Assembly: GCA_003483565.1 (NCBI GenBank)
Contig: DMYZ01000204.1
Location: 1-22,849 of the forward strand
Source: Prevotella sp.
GTDB taxonomy: Bacteria > Bacteroidota > Bacteroidia > Bacteroidales > Bacteroidaceae
Length of the DNA: 22,849 nt
Direction of reading: 5' to 3'
The position numbers and the translations under genes are program-made. This document shows positions 16,653 through 22,849 of this stretch, piece by piece (position 1 is the stretch's first letter; every line of letters begins with the position of its first letter). The notes beneath the pieces were generated by a model that was given only the letters and a program-made list of their open reading frames with translations, searched no databases and was not told the DNA's origin.

Positions 16653-17834
16653 TTACCACTCCATCTTTTTTATTCTCTCAAGAGCTTCCTCTATTTTATC
16701 ATTTTTTGCGCAAAGGCTGATGCGAACATAGCGCTTGCCATTACTACCAAAGATAAAACCAGGAGTGATGAAAACCTTAGCTTCATGAAGTACCCGTTCT
16801 GTAAGATCTTCTGCATCTTTGTATTTATCAGGTATCCTTCCCCATAGAAACATTCCCACTTGTCTTGAGTCAAAGGTGCATCCAAGGATTTCCATAATTT
16901 TCTCTGCTGTTACACGTCTCCTCTTATAATTCTCTATGTTGTTAATATAATGCCATTCCTGAGTATTGGTATTATAAGCCTCGGCTGCAGCCAGCTGGAT
17001 TCCTCGGAATGTACCATTTTCTATATTACTTTGAATTTTGAACATCCAAGATATAAATTGCTTATTACTGAGCATCATTGCTACACGCCATCCAGGCATA
17101 TTATGACTCTTACTCATAGAATTAAACTCAATACAACAGTCCTTTGCTCCTGGTACTTGCATGATACTCATCGGATGTTCATTGAGTATCAGTGAATAAG
17201 GATTATCATTGACAACAACAATATGGTGGCGGCGAGCAAAATCAACAAGTTTCTCAAAAGTTTCTATGTAAGCATTACCGCCTGTAGGCATATTAGGGTA
17301 GTTTGCCCACATTACCTTCACACGGCTGAGATCCATCTTCTCCAACTGATCAAAGTCAGGCTGCCATTTTCTGTCCTCACACAAATCATAATTGACAATT
17401 TTAGTTCCGAATATTTTACTGACAGCAGTATAAGTTGGATAACCGGGATCTGGAATAAGCACTTCATCCCCAGGATTGCAAAAAGCCAGGGTTACATACA
17501 TAATACCTTCCTTGCTCCCAATAATAGGCTGAATCTCTGTGGCCGGATCTACTTTCACCCCATAGATGCGTTTGTAGAAGCCTGCCATTGCATTATGTAA
17601 CTCTGGCAGACCGGCTGTTGGCTGATAGCCATGGGCATTAGGATCCCTCGCCGTTTCACATAACTTATCAATAGTTTGTTGAGATGGGGGCATATCAGGG
17701 CTACCAATAGCTAGGCTGATAATATTTTCTCCCCGGGCGTTCATGCCAGCCACCTCTTTCAATTTCCTACTGAAATAATATTCTTGTATTTCATTTACTC
17801 TTTTTGCAGGTTGTATATTCATAGTCGTTATCAT
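16653..17834 (-). CDS. PLP-dependent aminotransferase (class I/II), probably aromatic or prephenate
   Basis: Fold-type I aminotransferase of 393 residues. PLP motifs are present: GSKEG for phosphate binding (about 106-110), NYPNMPTG (about 178-185), VNDNPYS with the pyridine-N Asp (about 208-214), and the Schiff-base Lys242 in SMSKSHNMPGWR. It lies directly after pheA (2-base gap) and before the DAHP synthase/mutase. It therefore probably aminates phenylpyruvate and 4-hydroxyphenylpyruvate, or possibly prephenate. Specificity cannot be read from sequence, and an LL-diaminopimelate- or aspartate-type substrate is the alternative. Start at 17834 (MITTMNIQPAKR); the Met at 17822 would also serve. 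Confidence 0.9.
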   Translation of the reverse strand: MITTMNIQPAKRVNEIQEYYFSRKLKEVAGMNARGENIISLAIGSPDMPPSQQTIDKLCETARDPNAHGYQPTAGLPELHNAMAGFYKRIYGVKVDPATEIQPIIGSKEGIMYVTLAFCNPGDEVLIPDPGYPTYTAVSKIFGTKIVNYDLCEDRKWQPDFDQLEKMDLSRVKVMWANYPNMPTGGNAYIETFEKLVDFARRHHIVVVNDNPYSLILNEHPMSIMQVPGAKDCCIEFNSMSKSHNMPGWRVAMMLSNKQFISWMFKIQSNIENGTFRGIQLAAAEAYNTNTQEWHYINNIENYKRRRVTAEKIMEILGCTFDSRQVGMFLWGRIPDKYKDAEDLTERVLHEAKVFITPGFIFGSNGKRYVRISLCAKNDKIEEALERIKKMEW

Positions 17835-17836
17835 TA

Positions 17837-18667
17837 TTATGCTTTTTCATATTCTCCCAAAATAGTAATATTCTTTACCAATGGGGTAATGGCATCAATA
17901 CTCTGCCGATATCGGATAATACTGTCATATGTCAGATCTACATAAAACATATATTCCCATTCATGGCCCACTATAGGCAGACTCTGTATCTTGCTCAAAT
18001 TAATATCATAAAAACTTAAGATCGTAAGGATTTTGCTCAGAGATCCCTCTTCATCAGGCAAAGTAAACACAAGACTAGCCTTATTACTCATATCTATAGA
18101 ACGAAGGAGATCAGCCTTCTGGGGCCGAGTTATAACAAGGAAACGAGTAAAATTATGCTTATTATCATGAATATCATCCTTCAGGACCTTCATTCCATAG
18201 AGATCAGCAGCATAACTGGAACAAATAGCAGCCCATCCATGCATCTGATGCCTGGCAATATAAGCAGCAGAACCAGCGGTATCTTCAGACTGAACTATTT
18301 TCAATTGGGGATGACTACTTAAGAAAATACTGCACTGGGCTAATGCCACGGGATGCGAATGTACTTCTTGCAACTGTGTCCAGCCATCATCCGGCAAACA
18401 ACAGATAGAATGTTTAATATGCAGCTTATGTTCTCCTACTATTGTACAACCGCTTTTGCGCAATAGATCATAGTTATGAAGAATACTCCCTGCTATAGTA
18501 TTTTCAATAGCGCAGAAACCAATGATCGTTGGATCTCGATTAATATTTTTAAACACCTCATCAAAGGTGGCGCAACAAATCAGCTGTATCTCCTCATCTT
18601 TAAAATACTCATGGGCAGCAATGTCATGAAATGATCCGATTTCTCCTTGTATTGCTATTCTCTTCAT
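17837..18667 (-). CDS. pheA: Prephenate dehydratase
   Basis: Converts prephenate to phenylpyruvate. I chose ATG at 18667, giving 276 residues starting MKRIAIQGEIGSFHDIAAHE, because family homology begins there. A longer open frame reaching a TTG near 18787 crosses the attenuator hairpin and part of the leader ORF and is not credible. The PDT domain (1-185) has GEIGSFHDIAA, IGFCAIENTIAGSI, HSHPVALAQC, EDTAGSAAYIA and the catalytic NFTRF (Thr174). The ACT domain (about 196-272) has DEEGSLSKILTILSFYDINLSKI. The common ESRP motif of Phe-binding ACT domains reads QSLP, so allosteric Phe control is likely but modified. It lacks a fused mutase. First structural gene of the operon, behind a predicted Phe/Tyr attenuator. 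Confidence 0.93.
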   Translation of the reverse strand: MKRIAIQGEIGSFHDIAAHEYFKDEEIQLICCATFDEVFKNINRDPTIIGFCAIENTIAGSILHNYDLLRKSGCTIVGEHKLHIKHSICCLPDDGWTQLQEVHSHPVALAQCSIFLSSHPQLKIVQSEDTAGSAAYIARHQMHGWAAICSSYAADLYGMKVLKDDIHDNKHNFTRFLVITRPQKADLLRSIDMSNKASLVFTLPDEEGSLSKILTILSFYDINLSKIQSLPIVGHEWEYMFYVDLTYDSIIRYRQSIDAITPLVKNITILGEYEKA

Positions 18668-18687
18668 TTCCACAATTTTATTTAACG

Positions 18688-18724
18688 AAAAAACGGCCTC
18701 ACTCTCTATTGAGCGGGACCGTTT
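18688..18724 (-). terminator. Attenuator terminator (3:4 hairpin) upstream of pheA
   Basis: On the minus strand, AAACGGTCCCGCTCA (18724-18710), an 8-base loop, and TGAGGCCG (18701-18694) run into six T (18693-18688). AAACGG pairs with CCGTTT and CTCA with TGAG, with a short bulge between them. It lies 20 bases before the pheA start and after a Phe/Tyr-rich leader ORF. Its 5' arm is also the partner of an alternative antiterminator helix, which makes an attenuator more likely than a plain terminator. Confidence 0.85.
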
Positions 18725-18831
18725 CGTATATATATTCTTATTTATGAATCCATAAGTTGAAATTACACGCAACCTCCCGCCTCGCAAAACTTTGCAAAGT
18801 AAAAATAAAAGTAATAAAAAGATGCGTATAA
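18711..18831 (-). promoter_or_regulatory. Alternative RNA helices of the pheA attenuator (segments 1, 2 and 3)
   Basis: Segment 1, TTATACGCA (18831-18823, leader codons 4-6), pairs over all 9 bases, one of them G-U, with TGCGTGTAA (18771-18763, codons 24-26). This is the 1:2 helix. Segment 2, GAGGCGGGAGGTTGCGT (18783-18767), pairs with segment 3, ACGAAACGGTCCCGCTC (18727-18711). That helix has 8 bp with one bulged G, then 3 bp and 3 bp separated by small mismatches, about 14 bp in all. This 2:3 antiterminator consumes the 5' arm of the terminator. A ribosome stalled on the Phe/Tyr codons would cover segment 1 and free segment 2. A ribosome reaching the stop would cover segment 2 and let the terminator form. 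Confidence 0.8.
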
Positions 18832-18840
18832 CGTTGTCAT
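18763..18840 (-). CDS. Phe/Tyr-rich leader peptide of the aromatic amino acid operon
   Basis: A 25-residue ORF (ATG at 18840, TAA ending at 18763) reads MTTLYASFYYFYFYFAKF and then CEAGGCV. Five Phe codons (all TTT) and five Tyr codons fall within codons 5-18, with YYFYFYF as an unbroken run. It begins about 17 bases downstream of the start site predicted from the promoter at 18864-18895 and ends 39 bases before the terminator hairpin. The operon behind it makes both phenylalanine and tyrosine, so a mixed Phe/Tyr run is what a leader sensing charged tRNA-Phe and tRNA-Tyr should contain. The peptide itself probably has no function after synthesis; the act of translating it is the sensor. No Shine-Dalgarno sequence is visible, as usual in Bacteroidetes; the upstream bases are A/T-rich. 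Confidence 0.88.
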   Translation of the reverse strand: MTTLYASFYYFYFYFAKFCEAGGCV

Positions 18841-18863
18841 GATTCTTAATTTATATTCAGCTG

Positions 18864-18895
18864 CAAAAGTATAACTTTTATTTCATTTACACAAA
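18864..18895 (-). promoter_or_regulatory. Promoter of the leader-pheA-aminotransferase-DAHPS/CM-tyrA operon
   Basis: TTTG (18895-18892), a 20-base spacer and TACTTTTG (18871-18864) on the minus strand match both consensus boxes completely. The transcript should start near 18857, giving a leader of about 190 bases before pheA that contains the leader peptide and attenuator. Confidence 0.85.
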
Positions 18896-18938
18896 CAAAT
18901 CAGAAGAAAAATATCATTTTTACTTAACATTTTTCTGT

Positions 18939-19574
18939 TTAATTATTTTCCAACTCTTTATAAGCATTCATAGGAATGACATCTACACGTGTCAATTCCG
19001 GCCATTTACTGGATATATTCTGATAGTTTTTACCTACTTCTTTATAACGTTGGAATGTAAATTTCAAATTAATATAAGCATCATCCCCATCCTTACCCAA
19101 TACAAAACAGTACATAATTTCGCGATAACCTATAATATTACCATTCTGCTTTACATTTTCAATAAGCCAGTCGGTTTGTGGCAAAGCACTGCTTACAATA
19201 GTAGCTTCTGGATAACGGGCTCTGAACACCTTCTCACAGTCAGCACGAAGCACTTCTGAATCACTGTCTTTGTAAAGGTTAACCTTATAAAGAGGCATAT
19301 AATATTCCTTGCCAACTTTAATATCCTTATCCTTATAAACATTGTCATCATCTTCGATGCCAAGCCGGTCCTTAAGTTCTTTTCCCGTATCCTTCACTGA
19401 TTTCTTGCCATCATTGAGTATTGACTTAAACTTCTGCTTCCAAGTGCGGCCAGTGCCCTTGCTTGAAGATGTTGTAGATATTGTCTGAGCAAAAGTATGC
19501 TGTGCTGTCACTGGCGATAATGTCATAGCAGCAAGAAGCAAAGTAATATAAGATTTTTTTTTCGTCATCTCCAC
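18939..19574 (-). CDS. Secreted protein of unknown function
   Basis: Not recognised. The 211 residues start with a signal peptide (about 1-30; two possible cleavage sites, after VTA|Q or TFA|Q). A Ser/Thr/Lys-rich linker follows (about 31-65: STTSSSKGTGRTWKQKFKSI). After that comes a compact mixed domain (about 85-205) with KVGKEYYMPLYKVNLYKD, FRARYPEATIVSSALPQTDW, GYREIMYCFVLGKDGDDAYINLKFTFQRYKEVG and TRVDVIPM. The alternating strands suggest a soluble alpha/beta periplasmic domain. There is no lipobox or transmembrane segment beyond the signal. The Met at 19568 is an alternative start. Divergent from the 248-residue secreted protein gene, with a shared upstream region. Confidence 0.75.
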   Translation of the reverse strand: MEMTKKKSYITLLLAAMTLSPVTAQHTFAQTISTTSSSKGTGRTWKQKFKSILNDGKKSVKDTGKELKDRLGIEDDDNVYKDKDIKVGKEYYMPLYKVNLYKDSDSEVLRADCEKVFRARYPEATIVSSALPQTDWLIENVKQNGNIIGYREIMYCFVLGKDGDDAYINLKFTFQRYKEVGKNYQNISSKWPELTRVDVIPMNAYKELENN

Positions 19575-19644
19575 CTATTTTTATTAATTATAACTCTCAA
19601 AGGAAAATTTGGATAAATACAAGACTTTTCCTTTCTTTAAAAGA

Positions 19645-19652
19645 CAAAGGTA
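19645..19652 (-). promoter_or_regulatory. -7 box of the 211-residue secreted protein gene
   Basis: TACCTTTG on the minus strand is identical to the ilvD -7 box. No TTG lies at the usual distance upstream, so the promoter is only half supported. Confidence 0.5.
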
Positions 19653-19833
19653 TAGAAAAAGAAGCATTACCGTCTGATTAAAGGTTCTGTTTTACAAAAA
19701 ATTAAGAATAGAAAGGGGGCTTTCGACAAATACCAAAGAAAGATCAAGTCTGCATCCTTTATTTAAGAACCATTTTAAGATATTGTTAACTTAATAATTC
19801 TTTCTTACTGAAACGACTTATCATTTTTCTTCT

Positions 19834-19841
19834 TATCTTTG
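19834..19841 (+). promoter_or_regulatory. -7 box of the 248-residue secreted protein gene
   Basis: TATCTTTG followed by C on the plus strand fits TAnnTTTG exactly, about 50 bases before the chosen start. The -33 region lacks TTG (ACTG at 19807-19810 with a long spacer is the closest). Confidence 0.5.
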
Positions 19842-19891
19842 CAACCAAAGTCCCTTTATTGGGAAATTTATACACTTGGAAGGATTTTCAA

Positions 19892-20638
19892 ATGAAGAAT
19901 ATATTTTTGCTTATAGCACTTCTATCGGGTTTTTGCCCTTATTTATGGGCTCAACACATGGATATTGAGACTCAGAAAAAAGTATGGCGGCAAATGGTAG
20001 CAGATACTATCACCCATCCTGCTGATGATATCATTGCTGTGAATGGTGGCAAACTGGCACCAAGAGATTCACTTATAGCTCCTCCTTCTATCCGTAACTT
20101 TAGCGATGGACTGCATCAAGGACTAAACGTAAATGTAAGTGCTTCTGCTTTCGCTACCTTTGGGCATAACACCCCACATCGCGGTGGTCTTTCCCAAGAT
20201 GTTGATTTAAGTTATATAGCTCCTCTTACTCATGATGGAAAATTATGGATGAATATCGGAGGATATATGGACCATACCAACTGGGGCAACGATCATTATT
20301 ATGATGCAGGGATCTATGGTATGCTAGATTATAACATCAGTGAGCATTGGGATGCCTACGTCTACGGGCAATTAAACCTGACTAATAATAATCAATACTT
20401 GGGATATACACCAGGATACTATGGATATATGCCAGGATATTATAATTTTATGCCAGGCAGTCATACATTCAACAGCATGTGGACTTATGGTATGGGGCCT
20501 GCAGGTGCTAATGTCATAGGTGGTGGTGTGCGCTATCATAACAAAAAGTTTTCACTTGCCATCAATGTAGAGGCAGACTGGTTCAATAATAATCCTTATT
20601 ATTTTGACCAATACAATTATCCTGTACCAGGAATTTAA
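19892..20638 (+). CDS. Predicted outer-membrane beta-barrel protein of unknown function
   Basis: Not recognised by name. ATG at 19892 gives 248 residues and puts the signal peptide (MKNIFLLIALLSGFCPYLWA|Q) at the N terminus. The in-frame ATG 33 bases upstream would bury it behind 11 residues. After a polar stretch the protein has alternating aromatic strands typical of outer-membrane barrels (VNVSASAFATFG, DVDLSYIAPL, WMNIGGYMDH, YYDAGIYGMLDYNISEHWDAYVYGQLNL, VIGGGVRYHNKKFSLAINVEADW). A short tyrosine/glycine repeat sits between two strands at about residues 172-190, probably a surface loop. The protein ends PVPGI rather than in an aromatic residue, so it could be a shortened relative of larger barrels. 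Convergent with copA, with 24 bases between the stops. Confidence 0.75.
   Translation: MKNIFLLIALLSGFCPYLWAQHMDIETQKKVWRQMVADTITHPADDIIAVNGGKLAPRDSLIAPPSIRNFSDGLHQGLNVNVSASAFATFGHNTPHRGGLSQDVDLSYIAPLTHDGKLWMNIGGYMDHTNWGNDHYYDAGIYGMLDYNISEHWDAYVYGQLNLTNNNQYLGYTPGYYGYMPGYYNFMPGSHTFNSMWTYGMGPAGANVIGGGVRYHNKKFSLAINVEADWFNNNPYYFDQYNYPVPGI
20405..20458 (+). repeat. Tandem 21-base repeat coding for [YF]xPGYYx
   Basis: Two full units (20405-20425, 20426-20446) encode YTPGYYG and YMPGYYN. A partial third (20447-20458) encodes FMPG. The period is exactly 7 residues, inside the beta-barrel gene, at a place where a surface loop would be expected. Confidence 0.75.
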
Positions 20639-20662
20639 GTCTGCCTCTCTTCTGTGAACTAT

Positions 20663-22579
20663 TTACACCAATTTCAATCGTAAAGAATTAAGTACTACAG
20701 ATACGCTGGAAAATGCCATAAGGGCACTTGCCCACATAGGGCTGATCTGGAAATCAATACCAAAAAGATAAAGTATTCCGGCTGCAAGAGGAATACAGAC
20801 AATATTATAAATGAAGGCCCAGAAGAGATTTTCCCAAATCATCTTCACCGTTTTTTTACTCAACAACACGGCATTTGACAGTACAGAAAGATCATCTCCC
20901 ATAAGCGTAATCTGTGCTATATCCATAGCCACATCAGTTCCTTTACCAATAGCAATGCTTACATCTGCCAAGGCCAAAGCCTGGGTATCATTGATTCCAT
21001 CACCAACCATAGCCACTACTTTTCCTTTATCCTGTAACTGTTTCACTAAGTTTTCCTTGTCTGTAGGCAGTACCTTGCTTTGATAATATTTAATCCCGGC
21101 CTTTCCTGCCCAATATTTTGCTGCTTCTTCTTTATCACCACTCATCATATACACCTCGATACGACTCTGCTGTAAATTCTCCATAGCAGCACGGGCATTT
21201 GGTTTCAAACTCTCTCGTTTTTCAAGAGGCAGGGCATCTGCCTTTGTAAAATCGATACTCTGATTAGGGATGGTCAATGTACCTGTTTTATCAATAACTA
21301 AAGCATTGACTTTACGGAGACGTTCCAATGCTGTAGCATCTTTGATGAGAACATGATGATCCGCAGCCTTACCGATACCAACCATCAATGCTGTTGGCGT
21401 AGCAAGCCCCATTGCACATGGACAAGCTATAACCAACACAGCTACTGCAGAAACAATAGCCTGTGGCAAATATGCAGTTCCTCCTATCACAAACCATGCC
21501 AGAAAAGTAACCATAGCAATAGCAGCAACAACAGGAACAAAAACGAGTGCAGCCTGATCAACAATACGCTGTACAGGTGCTTTCGATCCTTCAGCCTCCT
21601 GTACCATCCTGATAATGTGTGCCAAAGCCGTATTTTCACCTACTTGTCGGGCACGCATGCGGAATTTACCCTGACTAGGAATACTTCCGGCGAGCACTCT
21701 GCTGCCTTTCTTCTTTTCGGCTGGAGTCGGTTCACCGGTAATCATACTTTCATCTACATAGGCAGCATCGGAAGTCATAAAGCTCTCAGCCCATACCACC
21801 TCTCCATCGACAGGTACTTTCTCTCCCGGGCGAACCTCAAGCATATCGCCGACATCTATCGTAGATATAGGTACTTCTTCCACCTTTCCATCTTCAACAA
21901 TATGGGCCGTTTTAGGTGACATACCCATGAGCTGACGAATACTCGACGCTGTACTATCCTTTGCTTTTTCTTCCAATAGCCTTCCTGTAAGGACAAAAGT
22001 AATAATCATTCCCACAGTATCAAAATAGGTATGCCATCCCATTCCTATTGGACTCCAGACAGTATTCCCCCAAAAAGTATTAAACACACTAAAAAGGAAA
22101 CTAATGCTGGTAGAAAGAGCTACAAGAGTATCCATATTGGCCGAACCGTGTCGAAGTTGCTGCACTGCAGCAACATAAAAACTACGTCCACAATATATCA
22201 TATTTGCAAAGGCAATAAGCATCGCAACTTGATTGGTGATATTGTCAGAGTCTAAATTAACCCAGTGCATATTAACAATAAGACCAATAATAGAAAGAAA
22301 CCATGATACAATAGTTTTTCTTTTGAGAAGCGTATATTCACGCTTGTGAATCTCTTCGGCCGAACGGTCATTTTCAATAATAAGATCGTAACCAATGCCA
22401 TTCACCTCCTTCTTCATTGTCTCAAGAGAAATTTGAACAGGATCATAATCAATAAGAGCCGAGCGGCCGACAAGCGACACGGCTGCTGACTGAATCCCTT
22501 TAAGAGACTGGAGCTTTCGTTCCACATTGGCAGAGCAAGATGCACATGCCATTCCAACTACAGGTATTGTTTTTTTCAT
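20663..22579 (-). CDS. copA: Copper-type P1B ATPase lacking most of the nucleotide-binding domain
   Basis: Cu(I)-exporting P-type ATPase by family. The 638 residues have an N-terminal HMA domain (GMACASC, Cys12 and Cys15), eight membrane segments, and the actuator loop with TGE (281-283). The metal site CPC is at 386-388, with YN (591-592) and M-SS (616-625) as in Cu(I) pumps. DKTGTLT follows (Asp430), then MMSGD (478-482) and GDGIND (526-531). The oddity is that only about 21 residues separate DKTGTLT from LKPNARAAMENL. The N domain, with its SEHPL and GxGxxG motifs, is absent, making the protein about 100 residues shorter than usual CopA. The frame is intact and other motifs are conserved, so this is not simple decay. 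Whether it still hydrolyses ATP is open. It follows copZ by 53 bases. Confidence 0.88.
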   Translation of the reverse strand: MKKTIPVVGMACASCSANVERKLQSLKGIQSAAVSLVGRSALIDYDPVQISLETMKKEVNGIGYDLIIENDRSAEEIHKREYTLLKRKTIVSWFLSIIGLIVNMHWVNLDSDNITNQVAMLIAFANMIYCGRSFYVAAVQQLRHGSANMDTLVALSTSISFLFSVFNTFWGNTVWSPIGMGWHTYFDTVGMIITFVLTGRLLEEKAKDSTASSIRQLMGMSPKTAHIVEDGKVEEVPISTIDVGDMLEVRPGEKVPVDGEVVWAESFMTSDAAYVDESMITGEPTPAEKKKGSRVLAGSIPSQGKFRMRARQVGENTALAHIIRMVQEAEGSKAPVQRIVDQAALVFVPVVAAIAMVTFLAWFVIGGTAYLPQAIVSAVAVLVIACPCAMGLATPTALMVGIGKAADHHVLIKDATALERLRKVNALVIDKTGTLTIPNQSIDFTKADALPLEKRESLKPNARAAMENLQQSRIEVYMMSGDKEEAAKYWAGKAGIKYYQSKVLPTDKENLVKQLQDKGKVVAMVGDGINDTQALALADVSIAIGKGTDVAMDIAQITLMGDDLSVLSNAVLLSKKTVKMIWENLFWAFIYNIVCIPLAAGILYLFGIDFQISPMWASALMAFSSVSVVLNSLRLKLV

Positions 22580-22632
22580 AACTTGTTATCCTTTTATTAA
22601 TAATAATATTCCATCTCATATTTATAAAGATT

Positions 22633-22842
22633 TCATACTATCATTTCAAAATGACCGGAATTGTCAACAGCATTCTTCATCTGCTCTGCATTAACTCTAG
22701 TTTCATCATATTCTACCGTAACGTTCTTATCAGATAAACTAACAACCGCATTTTTAATGCCATCTACAGCCATTAATGCGCCTTCAACCTTAGCTTTACA
22801 ATTATCACATTTCATTCCGTTTACACTAAAAGTCTTTTTCAT
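22633..22842 (-). CDS. copZ: Heavy-metal-associated (HMA) copper chaperone
   Basis: A single 69-residue HMA domain expected to bind Cu(I) and hand it to the pump encoded next. The metal motif GMKCDNC places Cys13 and Cys16 as in CopZ/Atx1. The rest follows the beta-alpha-beta-beta-alpha-beta pattern (VEGALMAVDGIKNAVVSL, KNVTVEYDE, AEQMKNAVDNSGHF). The ATG at 22842 is 7 bases from the window edge, so promoter and any operator are outside. It is probably cotranscribed with the ATPase gene; no promoter is visible in the 53-base gap. Confidence 0.9.
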   Translation of the reverse strand: MKKTFSVNGMKCDNCKAKVEGALMAVDGIKNAVVSLSDKNVTVEYDETRVNAEQMKNAVDNSGHFEMIV

Positions 22843-22849
22843 CTCAATT

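Larger units (their letters stand above)
19575..19891. other. Divergent intergenic region between two secreted-protein genes
   Basis: 317 bases without a gene. It carries a minus-strand -7 box at 19645-19652 for the 211-residue protein and a plus-strand -7 box at 19834-19841 for the 248-residue protein. The central part (about 19660-19810) shows no ORF, strong hairpin or repeat. Confidence 0.6.

Noticed and set aside
18668..18787. A longer N terminus for pheA reaching a TTG start near 18787
   Set aside because: It reads through the terminator hairpin and part of the Phe/Tyr leader ORF in another frame, and prephenate dehydratase homology begins at the ATG at 18667.
18901..18935. AT-rich inverted repeat after the 211-residue protein gene as a terminator
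   Set aside because: The stem is almost entirely A-T and is not followed by a clean T-run; such repeats are expected by chance in this composition.

Overview
The window looks like a chromosomal segment of a Bacteroidetes bacterium, most likely of the Prevotella/Segatella type. The reasons are an AT-rich genome, upstream regions without clear Shine-Dalgarno sequences, repeated promoters of the Bacteroidetes form TTG-N19/20-TAnnTTTG, a tandem pair of GYASPEG-type OmpA proteins, and a DAHP synthase-chorismate mutase fusion in one operon with pheA and tyrA. I see no mobile element, CRISPR array, tRNA or rRNA. The species call is an inference from family resemblance.

Layout. (1) 1-2981: minus-strand branched-chain amino acid operon, ilvD then ilvB; ilvB runs off the left edge. 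(2) 3174-5755: two tandem minus-strand OmpA-like genes, each with its own promoter, closed by a strong intrinsic terminator. (3) 5870-8309: plus-strand cobUTS, the late cobalamin nucleotide-loop assembly genes. Facing them on the minus strand is cobC (8361-8915), which overlaps by 4 bases the end of a large secreted GH51 arabinofuranosidase gene (8912-11461). (4) 11523-13973: minus-strand ffh-folD pair with a terminator. (5) 14059-14708: a small secreted carboxypeptidase-regulatory-like protein with its own promoter. (6) 14745-18895: minus-strand aromatic amino acid operon, pheA - aminotransferase - DAHP synthase/chorismate mutase - tyrA. (7) 18939-20638: two divergent secreted proteins of unknown function. 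(8) 20663-22842: copper chaperone copZ and a P1B-type ATPase that lacks most of its nucleotide-binding domain.

The most interesting element is upstream of pheA. A promoter at 18864-18895 is followed by an unannotated 25-residue leader peptide (18763-18840) with five Phe and five Tyr codons, ten of the fourteen between codons 5 and 18. It is followed by a GC-rich hairpin ending in six U (18688-18724). The RNA has all three competing helices of a classical ribosome-mediated attenuator: 1:2 within the leader ORF, 2:3 antiterminator and 3:4 terminator. The operon encodes the entry to the shikimate pathway plus both the Phe and Tyr branches, so a mixed Phe/Tyr sensor fits it well.

The second notable point is the copper ATPase. 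It keeps every membrane, actuator and phosphorylation motif, but has only about 21 residues between DKTGTLT and the rest of the P domain, where CopA proteins normally carry an N domain of roughly 110-130 residues.
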